Assembly: GCA_017461585.1 (NCBI GenBank)
Contig: JAFTYM010000017.1
Span: 1 to 42,372 of the forward strand
Source of the DNA: Oscillospiraceae bacterium
Lineage (GTDB): Bacteria; Bacillota; Clostridia; Oscillospirales; Oscillospiraceae
Length of the DNA stretch: 42,372 nt
Reading direction: 5' to 3'
Shown one piece after another: positions 31,817 to 41,059 of this stretch. The position numbers and the translations under genes are program-made. Every line of letters begins with the position of its first letter. The stretch's first letter is position 1. The notes under the pieces were generated by a model. The model saw only the letters and a list, made by a program, of their open reading frames with translations. It did not search any database and had not been told where the DNA came from.

Positions 31817-32430
31817 AGCTCTGCCACCCCTTTCGTCTTGTCGCTGTCCTGCGGCAGCACATCTATCCATTTATCTCTTCTCAGTATATAGCGCACGCCC
31901 GGCTTGTTGCCGAAGTCGCGCAGCGTGTATATATTTTCTTCTCCTGCTTCGCTCAGAAGCTTCGAAACCTCGCTGTCGGGGTCGTTTATATCTCCTACGT
32001 GCAGCGCTCTGCCTGCACAGTTTTTAACACAGGCAGGTGTCTCGCCTTCAGCTCGTAAGCTTTCACATATATTGCACTTGTCCATAACGCGCAGCTCTGC
32101 GTTGAAGGTGTTGACCTTGTAAGGACATGCGCCCTCACATGTGCGGCAGCCGATGCACACATTGCGGTCAATTCTCACAACACCGTCTGACGGGTCCTTG
32201 TAGCATGCGCCTGTGGGACAAACCTCCGCACAAGTGGGATTTTCGCAATGCTGGCACATAGCGGGAAGAAAATACATCTGAATGTCGGGATATGTGCCGA
32301 TGGGACCTATCTGCTTTACTTCATTTCGGCATGCGCCCAGCGCAACGCCGTTTTCCTGCTTGCAGGATATCTGACATGCACGGCAGCCGATGCAGCGGTC
32401 TAAATCTATTACAAATGTTATCTTTTTCAT
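31813..32430 (-). CDS. DmsB-type ferredoxin subunit
   Basis: 205 residues. Four [4Fe-4S] cysteine groups are visible: CIGCRACQISCKQENG, CQHCENPTCAEVCPTGAC, CIGCRTCEGACPY and CNICESLRAEGETPACVKNC. This is the electron-transfer subunit of DMSO-reductase-family enzymes. It has no membrane anchor. It starts three bases after the molybdoenzyme stop and ends overlapping the chaperone fusion, so stoichiometric production is likely. Confidence 0.9.
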   Translation of the reverse strand: MKKITFVIDLDRCIGCRACQISCKQENGVALGACRNEVKQIGPIGTYPDIQMYFLPAMCQHCENPTCAEVCPTGACYKDPSDGVVRIDRNVCIGCRTCEGACPYKVNTFNAELRVMDKCNICESLRAEGETPACVKNCAGRALHVGDINDPDSEVSKLLSEAGEENIYTLRDFGNKPGVRYILRRDKWIDVLPQDSDKTKGVAEL

Positions 32431-32433
32431 ATC

Positions 32434-35100
32434 TTACACCTCGCTGCTCGTAAGTTCGGGCACGCTGTCGGAATATTCGGGCAGCCACTTCTTAAAGTCG
32501 GACGGCTTTGTCCAAACGCCCTCGGGAGCACCTTCTGCAGGACTTATCTTTACAAGATAGCCGCGGAGCGTGTATGTACCCACAACACGGTTGTAAGGAC
32601 CTTCGGAGCGTGAGAGCATGTTGACATTCATCTCCTGCCATCCGTGAGTATCGCTGTTAAGGTTCTCGGGATTCCAGAAACGCTCCATATAAACAGTACC
32701 GGGTCTTATTGCTGTCGTGACAGACGCCTTTGCGCGTATCTTTCCGCGCTTGGACTCTACCCAAACCCACTTTCCGTCTTCGATGCCGTATTTTGCAGCG
32801 TCTGCAGGCGTTACCCAAATCTCGGGAACAGGGTATATCTCACGGAGCCAAGGCACATTTCGAAGTGTGCTGTGATGATAGTAGGGCACACGTCCGTTGG
32901 TCATAACAAGGGGATATTCCTTTGCTGTCTCGGGGTCGGACACAGGACTCTCTGCAGGCTCGTGATATTTCGGCAGGGGATCGTAGTCCTCAGAAGCAGG
33001 TGGCAGCGCCTTTCCCGTATATGGAAGGCCTGTTCTTCCAAGAGTAATAAAGCCCTCACCGTAAGCCTCACACTTTTTGCTGCCGGTCATAAAGCCGCGG
33101 GGCTTTCCGCTTTCGTCAAGTTCCCTGTACAGGTAATATGTGCGGAACTCCTCTTCACTGGCATATTCGTAAGGCGCCTCGTTGGAGAGGGTCTTAAACT
33201 CCTCCCATGTCATTCCTATCTTGCTTGTAAAGTGCTCCATACACTCTGTCATGCTGTCAAAGTTTGTGTAGTTATGTCCCATAAACTCGGGGTCATAGCT
33301 CTTTTGCATAGTCTCATGACCGTGCTTTGCCAGATATTTGCCGATAAGGCACCATACAAGAGCCTCGTCAATAGTCTCGTAGAGATGTGCCGCAGGCTGG
33401 CGGATGGTAACTGTATTCAGCGCTTTCTGGACGTAGTTCGTCTCCAGCCACTCTGTTGTGGGAAGCAGAACATCGCAGTAAGCGGAGAAGGATGTGTAGT
33501 TTGTGTACATGTGAACCATCAGGTCAAGGTTTCTCATCGCCTTTACCCAGCGGTCACCGTTTGCCAGAACAGCCAGCTTGTTGCCGCTTCTGTCGATCCA
33601 CGCCTTGATGGGATAGGGATTTGCATTTTCCATCGCCTCAAGGCAGGAGGGAACATGGGCAGTCTGCCACATGATAAGACCCTTATACTCAATTCCGCCG
33701 AGACGCTTGCAAAGCTGCTCATAGGGCAGAGCCTCGTTTGCAAAGGGGATGACCTCAACGTCAATAGGCTTTTTTGCACCGAAGCGCTGCATAAGAGAGC
33801 CGGGACGTTCAACGTTGCCTAAAAGCATATCGATGATGTTTGCTCCCATGGCAGCCTCAACAGAGTTGGGGCTTTGGTCTGTTGCAACACCGATGCAAAG
33901 TCCACCGGGAGTATTTTCTGCATAGAGCTTTACAGCCTCTTCAATCTTATCCTCGGGCAGCCAGCAGACCTCTGCGCCCTTGGCAAGTGTCCACTCGGAA
34001 ACTCTGTCAACAAGCATCCTGAATCCCGTCTTGTATGTAACGCCGTCTATCTCGTATGTACCGTCAAGTTCGACATCATAAGCATCATTCCACGGATATT
34101 CCAGAGGCTGAGCGGAATTTGTCTTCTTATCCCATACCATAAATGTATCAGCTTCACCGGGGCCGTTGCCGCGGGCTGCTCTCCAGCACTCTTTAGTCTC
34201 GGTGCTCACAAGGTAGGGCAGGTTTGTCCACTTCATGACAAATTCCTCGTCATAAAGCTTATTTGTAATTATGTAGTTTATCCATGTAAGCTGCAGAGCA
34301 ACGTCTGTTCCGGGACGGACAGGCAGCCACACATCAGCCTTTGCCGCATCGGGAGTCATACGGGGATCCACAACAATGGACTTGACGCCTTTTGCGCGCA
34401 GTTCTGCCAGCTGTCCGCCGCCCTGACCTGCACAGGACATAGAGGGAGCAACGCCCCAAAGGCAGATAGCCTTCATGGGTGTGTCCTCATGATAGTATAT
34501 CTCCAGCGCATTGGAGTCTGCGATACTGGAGTCGTCTCCGCCGTACATCAGGTTGTATGTGAGAAGTCTGGGCAGGTAGCACTGGGCACTTCCCGGCTCA
34601 AACCAGTTGGGCGTTCCGAAAAGATTGCAGAATCGGGGAATACTTGTAAACTGGGGATTTCCGCCGCCGCCTGTAGAACACATTACGCTCTCTGCGCCGT
34701 ACTTTTCGCGAATATCCATGAGCTTTACGGCAACATAATCCAGAGCCTCATCCCATGAGACACGCTTCCACTTGTTTTCTCCGCGCTCACCCACGCGCAT
34801 CATGGGATATTTGATGCGGTTGGGGTTGTAGAGAGCCTGAATTCCCGAAAGGCCCTTGGAGCAAAGTCTGCCCTTGCTCATCTTGTTTTTCGGGTCACCT
34901 TCCAGCTTTACAACTCTGCCGTTTTTAATAGTCGCAATAACGCCGCAGTTTGCAATGCAGGCACGGCAGGCTGTGCGTATCTTTACGACCTCGTCTGCTT
35001 TTTCCTGTACTGCTTTCGCAGATTCAACAAGACCGGGACATCCGCACACAGCTTTAAGCTCAGCACTTATGCCCGCAGCCTTCATAAAAATATCTTTCAT
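32434..35100 (-). CDS. Molybdopterin oxidoreductase (DMSO reductase family), cytoplasmic
   Basis: 888 residues. C45, C48, C52 and C80 (TACRACIANCGV ... LCSKG) form the N-terminal [4Fe-4S] motif. GPGEADTFMVWD, KADVWLPVRPGTDVALQLTW, and the C-terminal molybdopterin-binding domain (TNGRVPYYHHSTLRNVPWLRE, ITVPEIWVTPADAAKYGIEDG-like) follow. There is no twin-arginine signal; a 40-residue leader (MKDIFMKAAGISAELKAVCG onwards) precedes the cluster. C174 (SAQCYLPRLL) lies where the metal ligand could be, but this is unproven. Sequence style recalls the uncharacterised reductases and catechol dehydroxylases of gut Actinobacteria. The substrate is unknown. Confidence 0.85.
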   Translation of the reverse strand: MKDIFMKAAGISAELKAVCGCPGLVESAKAVQEKADEVVKIRTACRACIANCGVIATIKNGRVVKLEGDPKNKMSKGRLCSKGLSGIQALYNPNRIKYPMMRVGERGENKWKRVSWDEALDYVAVKLMDIREKYGAESVMCSTGGGGNPQFTSIPRFCNLFGTPNWFEPGSAQCYLPRLLTYNLMYGGDDSSIADSNALEIYYHEDTPMKAICLWGVAPSMSCAGQGGGQLAELRAKGVKSIVVDPRMTPDAAKADVWLPVRPGTDVALQLTWINYIITNKLYDEEFVMKWTNLPYLVSTETKECWRAARGNGPGEADTFMVWDKKTNSAQPLEYPWNDAYDVELDGTYEIDGVTYKTGFRMLVDRVSEWTLAKGAEVCWLPEDKIEEAVKLYAENTPGGLCIGVATDQSPNSVEAAMGANIIDMLLGNVERPGSLMQRFGAKKPIDVEVIPFANEALPYEQLCKRLGGIEYKGLIMWQTAHVPSCLEAMENANPYPIKAWIDRSGNKLAVLANGDRWVKAMRNLDLMVHMYTNYTSFSAYCDVLLPTTEWLETNYVQKALNTVTIRQPAAHLYETIDEALVWCLIGKYLAKHGHETMQKSYDPEFMGHNYTNFDSMTECMEHFTSKIGMTWEEFKTLSNEAPYEYASEEEFRTYYLYRELDESGKPRGFMTGSKKCEAYGEGFITLGRTGLPYTGKALPPASEDYDPLPKYHEPAESPVSDPETAKEYPLVMTNGRVPYYHHSTLRNVPWLREIYPVPEIWVTPADAAKYGIEDGKWVWVESKRGKIRAKASVTTAIRPGTVYMERFWNPENLNSDTHGWQEMNVNMLSRSEGPYNRVVGTYTLRGYLVKISPAEGAPEGVWTKPSDFKKWLPEYSDSVPELTSSEV

Positions 35101-35200
35101 AAACTGTAATCACCCCGTATTGTGTTATACATAAATGTCAAGTGCACAATTATTCAAGAATAATAATATACCAAACTCCAATTTTTCGCAACAAAAATAG

Positions 35201-35227
35201 GACGCACCGAATATATTTCGGTGCGTC
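35201..35227 (-). terminator. Terminator of the FAD-dependent oxidoreductase gene
   Basis: GACGCACCGAA (35201-35211) and TTCGGTGCGTC (35217-35227); on the minus strand CTATTTTTG follows. It separates the FAD gene from the molybdoenzyme operon. Confidence 0.85.
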
Positions 35228-35245
35228 TTTTGTTGCTTATTAAAC

Positions 35246-36688
35246 TTACGGAAGGATCGCTCCGCTCTCTAAAAGCTTCTCGCGAAGCTCTTCATATTTC
35301 ACATCGCGAACCTCAATTCCCTGCTGCACAGCAAGTGCCGCCGCAATACCTGCAGCATGACCGAAGCACATGCAATGGGGGATAAGGTTAAAGAATTCGG
35401 AGAACTCGTGGTCGGAGGAGAATGCGCGGCAAGCGACAAGGAGTCCTTCCACACCCTTGGGCAGAAGCGCTCTGTAGGGCACATATGCCTTGGGATTTAC
35501 AAGAGATCTGTCGCCGCGGTCATTGTCTGCAAATACCGCAATAGTATCCTCAAAGGGTTCCGTTCTCTCAAGGTCATTCTCATCGAGGTAATATTCGCCG
35601 ATAATACGAAGTCCGCCGGATGTGCCGAGCTGCGGACAGGACAGCATGATAAAGCTGTTTTCAAAGCCGGGCATATACTTTTTCATAAGCTCCCATGTCT
35701 TAACAGCTGTCTTTCTGCCCTCAACATCGAGGTATGTCATCTCCTCGGGGTCTGTCTGCTGCAGAGAGCCGATAAGGCGGTGGAGCCATACAACGCCCTT
35801 CTGATGATCCAGAAGTCCGCGGGAGAAGAAGGGTCTGCCGCCCTCTTCCATGATTTTGCCGAATATTTCCTTCATCTTTTCGGGATCGGCATCATTTACC
35901 TCGTCGTACTTATCAAGGTCAACACCGCAGATCCAGAACACCCAGCCAAACTGAGCAATACGTGAACCCGGACGCATATAGTCTATCTTCTCAATGTCAA
36001 GATCGCGGATAATGTCACCGTCGCCTGTGCAGTCGATAACGACCTTTCCCAAAATTGCCTGACGGCCTGCCTTTGTCTCGACCACAACGCCCTTAACGCG
36101 GTTGCCCTCCATAATGGGCGAAGTCACCCATGTGTGGAGCATGAGCTCAGCACCCGCTTCAAGCACCATTGTGTTAAGCTCATCTTTTGCAATTTCGGGG
36201 TCAACAACGGCGGTATACAAAACTACATCCTCGTCGTTTTTATCTTTACGGACATAGAAGTGACGCATATTCGCCTTGAGATATTTGTCTACATATTCGT
36301 TATTTCCCTTACCCCAAACTTCTTTAGGAGGGAAACATGCGCCGTCTCTTGCGTAAAGGCGCTCAATAAGCTCCTGACAGAATCCGCCGATGCAATGCTC
36401 GCCGTAAATATTCGCAAGGTTGGGGATGATGTTTACAAGTCCGCCTGTTGCCATTCCGCCCAGATGACCGTAACGCTCGATAAGTATTGTCTTTGCTCCG
36501 CTGCGGGCAGCATGTACAGCAGAAGCCACACCGCCGGGGCCTCCGCCGACAACTATAACATCTGCCTCACGTACCACAGGAATTTCCCTTGCGCCTTCCT
36601 CAATTGTTTTGCTTCCGTCAAGAGTCTTTCTCTCATATTCATGGGGCATGTCATAAACAGATACTACGCCTTTGCCGTATTTTGCCAT
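35246..36688 (-). CDS. FAD-dependent oxidoreductase (FAD_oxidored family)
   Basis: 480 residues. The FAD-binding Rossmann motif is VIVVGGGPGGVASAVHAARSG with the ribose-binding E71, followed by GHLGGMATGGLV, a family-specific loop; the second nucleotide contact is VIDCTGDGDI. The C-terminal HCMCFGHAAGIAAALAVQQG completes the FAD site. Such enzymes act on unsaturated or amino substrates using a bound flavin. A 40-residue N-terminal extension precedes the Rossmann fold. It has its own consensus promoter and terminator. The neighbouring redox genes suggest a common pathway; its substrate is not recognisable. Confidence 0.88.
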   Translation of the reverse strand: MAKYGKGVVSVYDMPHEYERKTLDGSKTIEEGAREIPVVREADVIVVGGGPGGVASAVHAARSGAKTILIERYGHLGGMATGGLVNIIPNLANIYGEHCIGGFCQELIERLYARDGACFPPKEVWGKGNNEYVDKYLKANMRHFYVRKDKNDEDVVLYTAVVDPEIAKDELNTMVLEAGAELMLHTWVTSPIMEGNRVKGVVVETKAGRQAILGKVVIDCTGDGDIIRDLDIEKIDYMRPGSRIAQFGWVFWICGVDLDKYDEVNDADPEKMKEIFGKIMEEGGRPFFSRGLLDHQKGVVWLHRLIGSLQQTDPEEMTYLDVEGRKTAVKTWELMKKYMPGFENSFIMLSCPQLGTSGGLRIIGEYYLDENDLERTEPFEDTIAVFADNDRGDRSLVNPKAYVPYRALLPKGVEGLLVACRAFSSDHEFSEFFNLIPHCMCFGHAAGIAAALAVQQGIEVRDVKYEELREKLLESGAILP

Positions 36689-36718
36689 AGTGGTACCTCC
36701 CTGTTGTTATTTGTACTC

Positions 36719-36748
36719 ATTATAGTATGCCGCTTGACGCTGTGTCAA
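36719..36748 (-). promoter_or_regulatory. Promoter of the FAD-dependent oxidoreductase gene
   Basis: On the minus strand, TTGACA (36743-36748), 18 bp, TATAAT (36719-36724). GTTAAGCTAAC (36828-36838), a small palindrome between the divergent genes, may be a shared operator. Confidence 0.75.
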
Positions 36749-36876
36749 TTTCTCTGCACAAACTGCATTAAATTGTACACATTTTTATCTTTCTCCTGTT
36801 TCTTCGTTGCACAGTTGTTTTGGTCATGTTAAGCTAACTGTATACATCTAATTATAAGTAACGGGGAGTGTTTTAC

Positions 36877-38190
36877 ATGTATTATCCCAAAAGCAAAGCG
36901 GAGCTGCAGGAGATCATAAGAGCCGCCCGAGAAAAAGGAACGCCCCTTGTTCCCGTAAGCTCAGGCACACCTCATATCCACGGCATCTCCGCAAACGAAA
37001 AGGCCGAGACCTTAGACATGAGCAAGATGAATAAAATCATGAAAATCAGCCGTGACAACCGCTACGCCAGAGTCGAAGTCGGCGTTACCTTCGGGGAGCT
37101 TATTCCCGAAATGAAAAAGAACGGTCTTCGCCTCAACGCACCCTTTCTTCCCCGCGCAAACAAGTCTGTAATAACAAGTGCGCTGGAGCGCGAGGCTGTG
37201 CTTGTTCCCAAGTATCAGTACGACTACACAGACCCCCTTCTCACCATGGAAGTCGTATTCGGAACAGGCGACGATTTCCGCACAGGTTCTGCCTCAGGTC
37301 CGGGTCCTTACGAAGAGCTGAAGGCAGACATGGTTTCCCCCTGGGGACCCGGTACTGTTGACTATCAGCGCTTTATCATGGGCGCACAGGGCACCATGGG
37401 CATCGTCACATGGGGTACTCTCAAGGCCGAGCTCATGCCCACAAAAAGCAAGTTGTTCTTTGTTGAAGCTGAGGAACTGTCCGTTCTCACAAAATTCACA
37501 AACGAGCTTCTTCGCTACCGCACATTGGACGACTGCATCATCTTAAACTCCGTAAACCTTGCAAAAGCCTTCTCCGACACCGCGGAGGAAGAACAGGATA
37601 TTCTTAAACGCGCAGCTCCATGGACATTTATCTGCCGTATCTGCGGCTTTGACCGCTATCCCGAAAAGCGCATCGAGATCTATGAGAGCTATTTTGCAGA
37701 CATCTGCCAAAAGCACGGCATTGAATTTAAGTCCGCCCCCTTCGGAAACCTTGAGCTTGCCGCAAAGATCGACAGTATGCTTTGGGATTGCGACAGACGC
37801 GAGACTTACTGGAAAGTCAAAAAAGGCGATGTCCGAGAGATACTTTTCCTGACACCGCCAAGCAAAGTACCCTATCTGACAGAAACTCTCAAAAACGCAG
37901 TTTCCGCCCATCCTGCAGAAGACGTGGGCATAACCCTCCAGCCACAGGTTCAGGGCAGAGCTTTCCGAATAGAGTGCGACCTGTTCTGCAAATCATCAGC
38001 AGACGTTGAAGAGCTTGCATTTAACGCCGAGACCGGGCTTTTGAAAAACGGAGCATACTTTGACAGACCCTACAGCAATATATGTCAGGAGGTCTATTCC
38101 ATCGACCCCGTCGGCACAGAAAGTCTCAGAAAAATCAAAAACATCTTTGATCCGGATGGAATTTTCAATCCGGGCAAACTCTGTTTTTAA
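36877..38190 (+). CDS. FAD-binding oxidoreductase (PCMH/GlcD-type), first of the trio
   Basis: 437 residues from ATG 36877 (GGGGAG nine bases upstream). The FAD-binding half has VPVSSGTPHIHGIS, RYARVEVGVTFGELIPEMKKNGL, and GAQGTMGIVTWGTLKAELMP; the C-terminal half ends in the typical IKNIFDPDGIFNPGKLCF. This is the glycolate/D-lactate dehydrogenase-like flavoprotein group, which oxidises 2-hydroxy acids or related substrates. It lies 14 bp before the CCG iron-sulfur gene and reads in the same direction as the second flavoprotein. Confidence 0.85.
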   Translation: MYYPKSKAELQEIIRAAREKGTPLVPVSSGTPHIHGISANEKAETLDMSKMNKIMKISRDNRYARVEVGVTFGELIPEMKKNGLRLNAPFLPRANKSVITSALEREAVLVPKYQYDYTDPLLTMEVVFGTGDDFRTGSASGPGPYEELKADMVSPWGPGTVDYQRFIMGAQGTMGIVTWGTLKAELMPTKSKLFFVEAEELSVLTKFTNELLRYRTLDDCIILNSVNLAKAFSDTAEEEQDILKRAAPWTFICRICGFDRYPEKRIEIYESYFADICQKHGIEFKSAPFGNLELAAKIDSMLWDCDRRETYWKVKKGDVREILFLTPPSKVPYLTETLKNAVSAHPAEDVGITLQPQVQGRAFRIECDLFCKSSADVEELAFNAETGLLKNGAYFDRPYSNICQEVYSIDPVGTESLRKIKNIFDPDGIFNPGKLCF

Positions 38191-38204
38191 GGAGGTGCGG
38201 CAAA

Positions 38205-39437
38205 ATGGCAGATTTAAAGAAATTTGAATACACAATGGACTCCTGCAATCACTGCGGTCAATGTAAGTGGATACTCTCTCCCAAGATGCACGGCTGGGAC
38301 TTTTCTCAGATTTGCCCCATCCATGTTCACTTCGGCTTTGACGCCTACTCCGGACAGGGTCTTATAAACATTGCAAAAGAGGTCATGAACGGCACTCTGC
38401 AGTACGGCGACGGTCTTGAGGAAATGCTGTACACCTGCACAGCCTGCGGCGCCTGTGACGTGAACTGCAAAAACGTCCGCGATATGGAGCTTTTGGACAC
38501 TATTTTGGAGCTTCGTGCACATTGCACAGAGCATGGCGCACTCCCCGAAGCCCACAGAAAAACAGCAGAAAACATCGAAACCTCTCACAACATTTACGGA
38601 CTTTCACACGAAAATCGTTTTTCCTGGCTGCCCGATAGCTACAAGGATGACGAGGACGCAGACACAGCACTCTTTGTCGGCTGCTCTGTATACAAGCATC
38701 CCGAACCCGCTTTGGCTGCCATAAAAATTCTCCGCGCAGGCGGTGTGAAGTTCAAGCTCCTGCACGAGGATGAATGGTGCTGCGGCAGTACGCTCTGGCG
38801 CACAGGTCAGAACGAAATGGCAGCAGCTCTCGTTTCAAGAAACAGAGAAATCTTCAAAAAGAACTGCATCAAAACCGTTATCACAGCCTGTGCAGAGTGC
38901 TTTGGCTCTTTCAGAGCAGGTTATACACGCTTTGGCGAAAACGAATTTGAAGTCCTGCATATAACACAAGTAGCGGCTGACCTTCTCAAAACCGGCAGGC
39001 TCACCGTAACAAAAAGCCGTGAGTCCATGCGTGTTACATATCACGACCCCTGCATGCTGGCAAGACTTTCAGAACCCTATATTCCCTGGGAAGGCGTCAT
39101 CCACCCCTACGGTCTCCATGAACCCGAAAAGCAGTGGCGCCGCGGTGAACACGGCGAATATCACGCTCCACGCGAGATTCTTAACGCTCTGCCGGGCATA
39201 GAACTCGCAGAGATGCCCCGTAACCGTGAGGACGCTTTCTGCTGCGGAGCAAACGCAGCAGGCATTGACCCCGAATTCAGTAAACAGACAGCCGCAGAGC
39301 GCCGCCGCGAAGCCGCATCCACAGGCGCTGACGCAATTGTCTCCTGCTGTCCCTTCTGCCGCGATTCTTTGGAAAACGGCAGCGAATATCCCATGCGGTA
39401 TCTTGATCTCACAGAGCTGCTGGCAGAAATGCTGTAA
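38205..39437 (+). CDS. CCG-type iron-sulfur protein (GlcF/HdrD-like)
   Basis: 410 residues, with AAGGAGG upstream. Two [4Fe-4S] motifs: C14, C17, C20 with C37, and C78, C81, C84, C88 (CTACGACDVNC). Two CCG domains follow: C160, CC192-193 with C229/C232 (DEWCCGSTLW, TACAEC) and C283, CC346-347 with C382/C385 (DAFCCGANAAG, SCCPFC). This is the electron-carrying subunit type of glycolate oxidase, LutA and heterodisulfide reductase D. It sits between two flavoproteins and probably takes electrons from both. Confidence 0.9.
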   Translation: MADLKKFEYTMDSCNHCGQCKWILSPKMHGWDFSQICPIHVHFGFDAYSGQGLINIAKEVMNGTLQYGDGLEEMLYTCTACGACDVNCKNVRDMELLDTILELRAHCTEHGALPEAHRKTAENIETSHNIYGLSHENRFSWLPDSYKDDEDADTALFVGCSVYKHPEPALAAIKILRAGGVKFKLLHEDEWCCGSTLWRTGQNEMAAALVSRNREIFKKNCIKTVITACAECFGSFRAGYTRFGENEFEVLHITQVAADLLKTGRLTVTKSRESMRVTYHDPCMLARLSEPYIPWEGVIHPYGLHEPEKQWRRGEHGEYHAPREILNALPGIELAEMPRNREDAFCCGANAAGIDPEFSKQTAAERRREAASTGADAIVSCCPFCRDSLENGSEYPMRYLDLTELLAEML

Positions 39438-39449
39438 AGGAGGATAGTC

Positions 39450-40970
39450 ATGAGTTTATCAAGAGAAATCTATAACGAGCTTGCAGCCATCGTCGGCAGC
39501 GCTCATATAAGCGACAAGCCCCATATTTTAGCAGGCAACCGCGCAAAAACTCCCGATTATCCTATGGAATACAAAAGCGCAGAAGCTATCGTCCGTCCCG
39601 GAAGCGTTGAAGAGCTTCAGGCGATTGTAAAGCTCTGCAATAAATACGGAATCATCTTCGCCCCCATGGTATCGGGCGTTATGCCCACGGCTTTTGCCAG
39701 CCGTCCCAACACGATCATTATTCAGCTTTCAAGAATGAACAGAATCGTTGAGATAAACGAGGAAGACCGCTATGTTGTCATCGAGCCCGGCGTCCGTCAT
39801 GTCCAGCTCTACCCTGAGCTTCGCAAGCGCGGCTTCAGTTACACCGCAGCCTCCGTCGGTCCCGGCGGCTCCGTTCTGGCAAACTTCACCAGCACATCCG
39901 GTGACCACCACACGCAGCACGGAAACTCCCGTGCAAACCGTTATCTTCTAGGTGTTGAGATGATCCTGCCTGACGGTGAGATAATCAGAACAGGCTCTCT
40001 GCAGACCGGAAGCGGCTGGTTCTGCCCTGACGGTCCCGGCCCCGGTCTTCGCGGCATTGTAAAGGGCTACAACGGCAACCACGCTCAGTTCGGCATAATC
40101 ACGCGCATCGCTATTGCCATTGACCCCTGCAAGGGGCCAGCCGAGCCAGAAATGAGCGGCATCAGCCCCCATCACACCGTCCGCATGAACACCCCCTGCA
40201 GCAAGGTCATTATTTATAAATTTAAAGACATCGACCATCTCCGCGATGCCATGATAAAAACAGGAGAAGCCGAGATCGGCTCTACTGTTATCAAATATTT
40301 CTATCTCCCCGCAACACTTATGATGACAGACTCTGCCAACGATTTCTGGAAAATGTGGACAGATGAGCACAAGGCAGAGCTTACCATGCCCCTTATCGTC
40401 CACCTTGCCACAAGGTCCGAGGAAGAGATGAAATACGAGGAGACAATTCTCCACGATATCGCTGCAGAGCTGGGTGGTGTGCGCATTAAGCGCGAGTATG
40501 AAGAGTGGTGGGAAAACCACATGGACTTCTTCATGATCGTAAGCAGACTTCAGAGCGTTCTCCGTCTCGGCGGAGGTTGGGCACCCATAAAACTGGCATC
40601 AGACTCTGTAGCTCACATCTGCGAGGTCGGCAAAAACATCAACAACTTTATCCACGACTTTACTGACACAGGCAAAATTTTCGATGCTCCCGAGGATTAT
40701 CAGATAATCCCCATGGAATACGGTCACTTTGCCCACATCGAGCTTCTCATCATGTGGGACAGAACTGACCCCAACGTCATGAAGGGCGTCGGAGAATTCC
40801 GCGCAGCCAGCCGTCAGACAGATATCGACAATCACTTCCACGCAGAGATGCCTGTTTTCTTAAGTCCCGGCTCCATGCAGATCGGCCCTCTTTACAGCAA
40901 CTTCCACATCTGGCTGAAACAGCTCAAAGAGGCTTTTGACCCCAACAACGTGGCAAATCCCATGATGTAA
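39450..40970 (+). CDS. FAD-binding oxidoreductase (VAO/PCMH-type), second of the trio
   Basis: 506 residues, AAGGAGG before the ATG. FAD-binding motifs are VRPGSVEELQAIVKLCNKYG, APMVSG, RYVVIEPGVRHVQLYPEL and SVGPGGSVLANFTSTSGDHH, followed by VEMILPDGEIIRTGS; the C-terminal ending is LKEAFDPNNVANP. The length and cap domain resemble the 4-cresol dehydrogenase / vanillyl-alcohol oxidase group more than GlcD. The first flavoprotein, the CCG protein and this enzyme are consecutive with gaps of 12-14 bp, one transcription unit. The substrate is unknown. Confidence 0.87.
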   Translation: MSLSREIYNELAAIVGSAHISDKPHILAGNRAKTPDYPMEYKSAEAIVRPGSVEELQAIVKLCNKYGIIFAPMVSGVMPTAFASRPNTIIIQLSRMNRIVEINEEDRYVVIEPGVRHVQLYPELRKRGFSYTAASVGPGGSVLANFTSTSGDHHTQHGNSRANRYLLGVEMILPDGEIIRTGSLQTGSGWFCPDGPGPGLRGIVKGYNGNHAQFGIITRIAIAIDPCKGPAEPEMSGISPHHTVRMNTPCSKVIIYKFKDIDHLRDAMIKTGEAEIGSTVIKYFYLPATLMMTDSANDFWKMWTDEHKAELTMPLIVHLATRSEEEMKYEETILHDIAAELGGVRIKREYEEWWENHMDFFMIVSRLQSVLRLGGGWAPIKLASDSVAHICEVGKNINNFIHDFTDTGKIFDAPEDYQIIPMEYGHFAHIELLIMWDRTDPNVMKGVGEFRAASRQTDIDNHFHAEMPVFLSPGSMQIGPLYSNFHIWLKQLKEAFDPNNVANPMM

Positions 40971-40994
40971 CAGTATTTTGTGCTCAGCCGAATA

Positions 40995-41023
40995 TTGACC
41001 CAATCCCTGTTTTGAGTTATTAT
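40995..41023 (+). promoter_or_regulatory. Promoter candidate of the second URO-D-fold gene
   Basis: TTGACC (40995-41000), 17 bp, TATTAT (41018-41023), 37 bp before the chosen ATG. Confidence 0.45.
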
Positions 41024-41059
41024 TTGGCTGATAAATCCTCACGAAAGGCAATGATAACA

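Noticed and set aside
35101-35200. Promoter of the molybdoenzyme operon
   Set aside because: A TTGACA occurs on the minus strand, but no -10 box at a good distance follows; TATATT elsewhere lacks a -35. Left open.
36828-36838. Promoter of the flavoprotein trio
   Set aside because: Several weak -35/-10 combinations exist before 36877 (for example TTAAGC with TTATAA), but none was clearly better than the rest, so none is listed as a feature.
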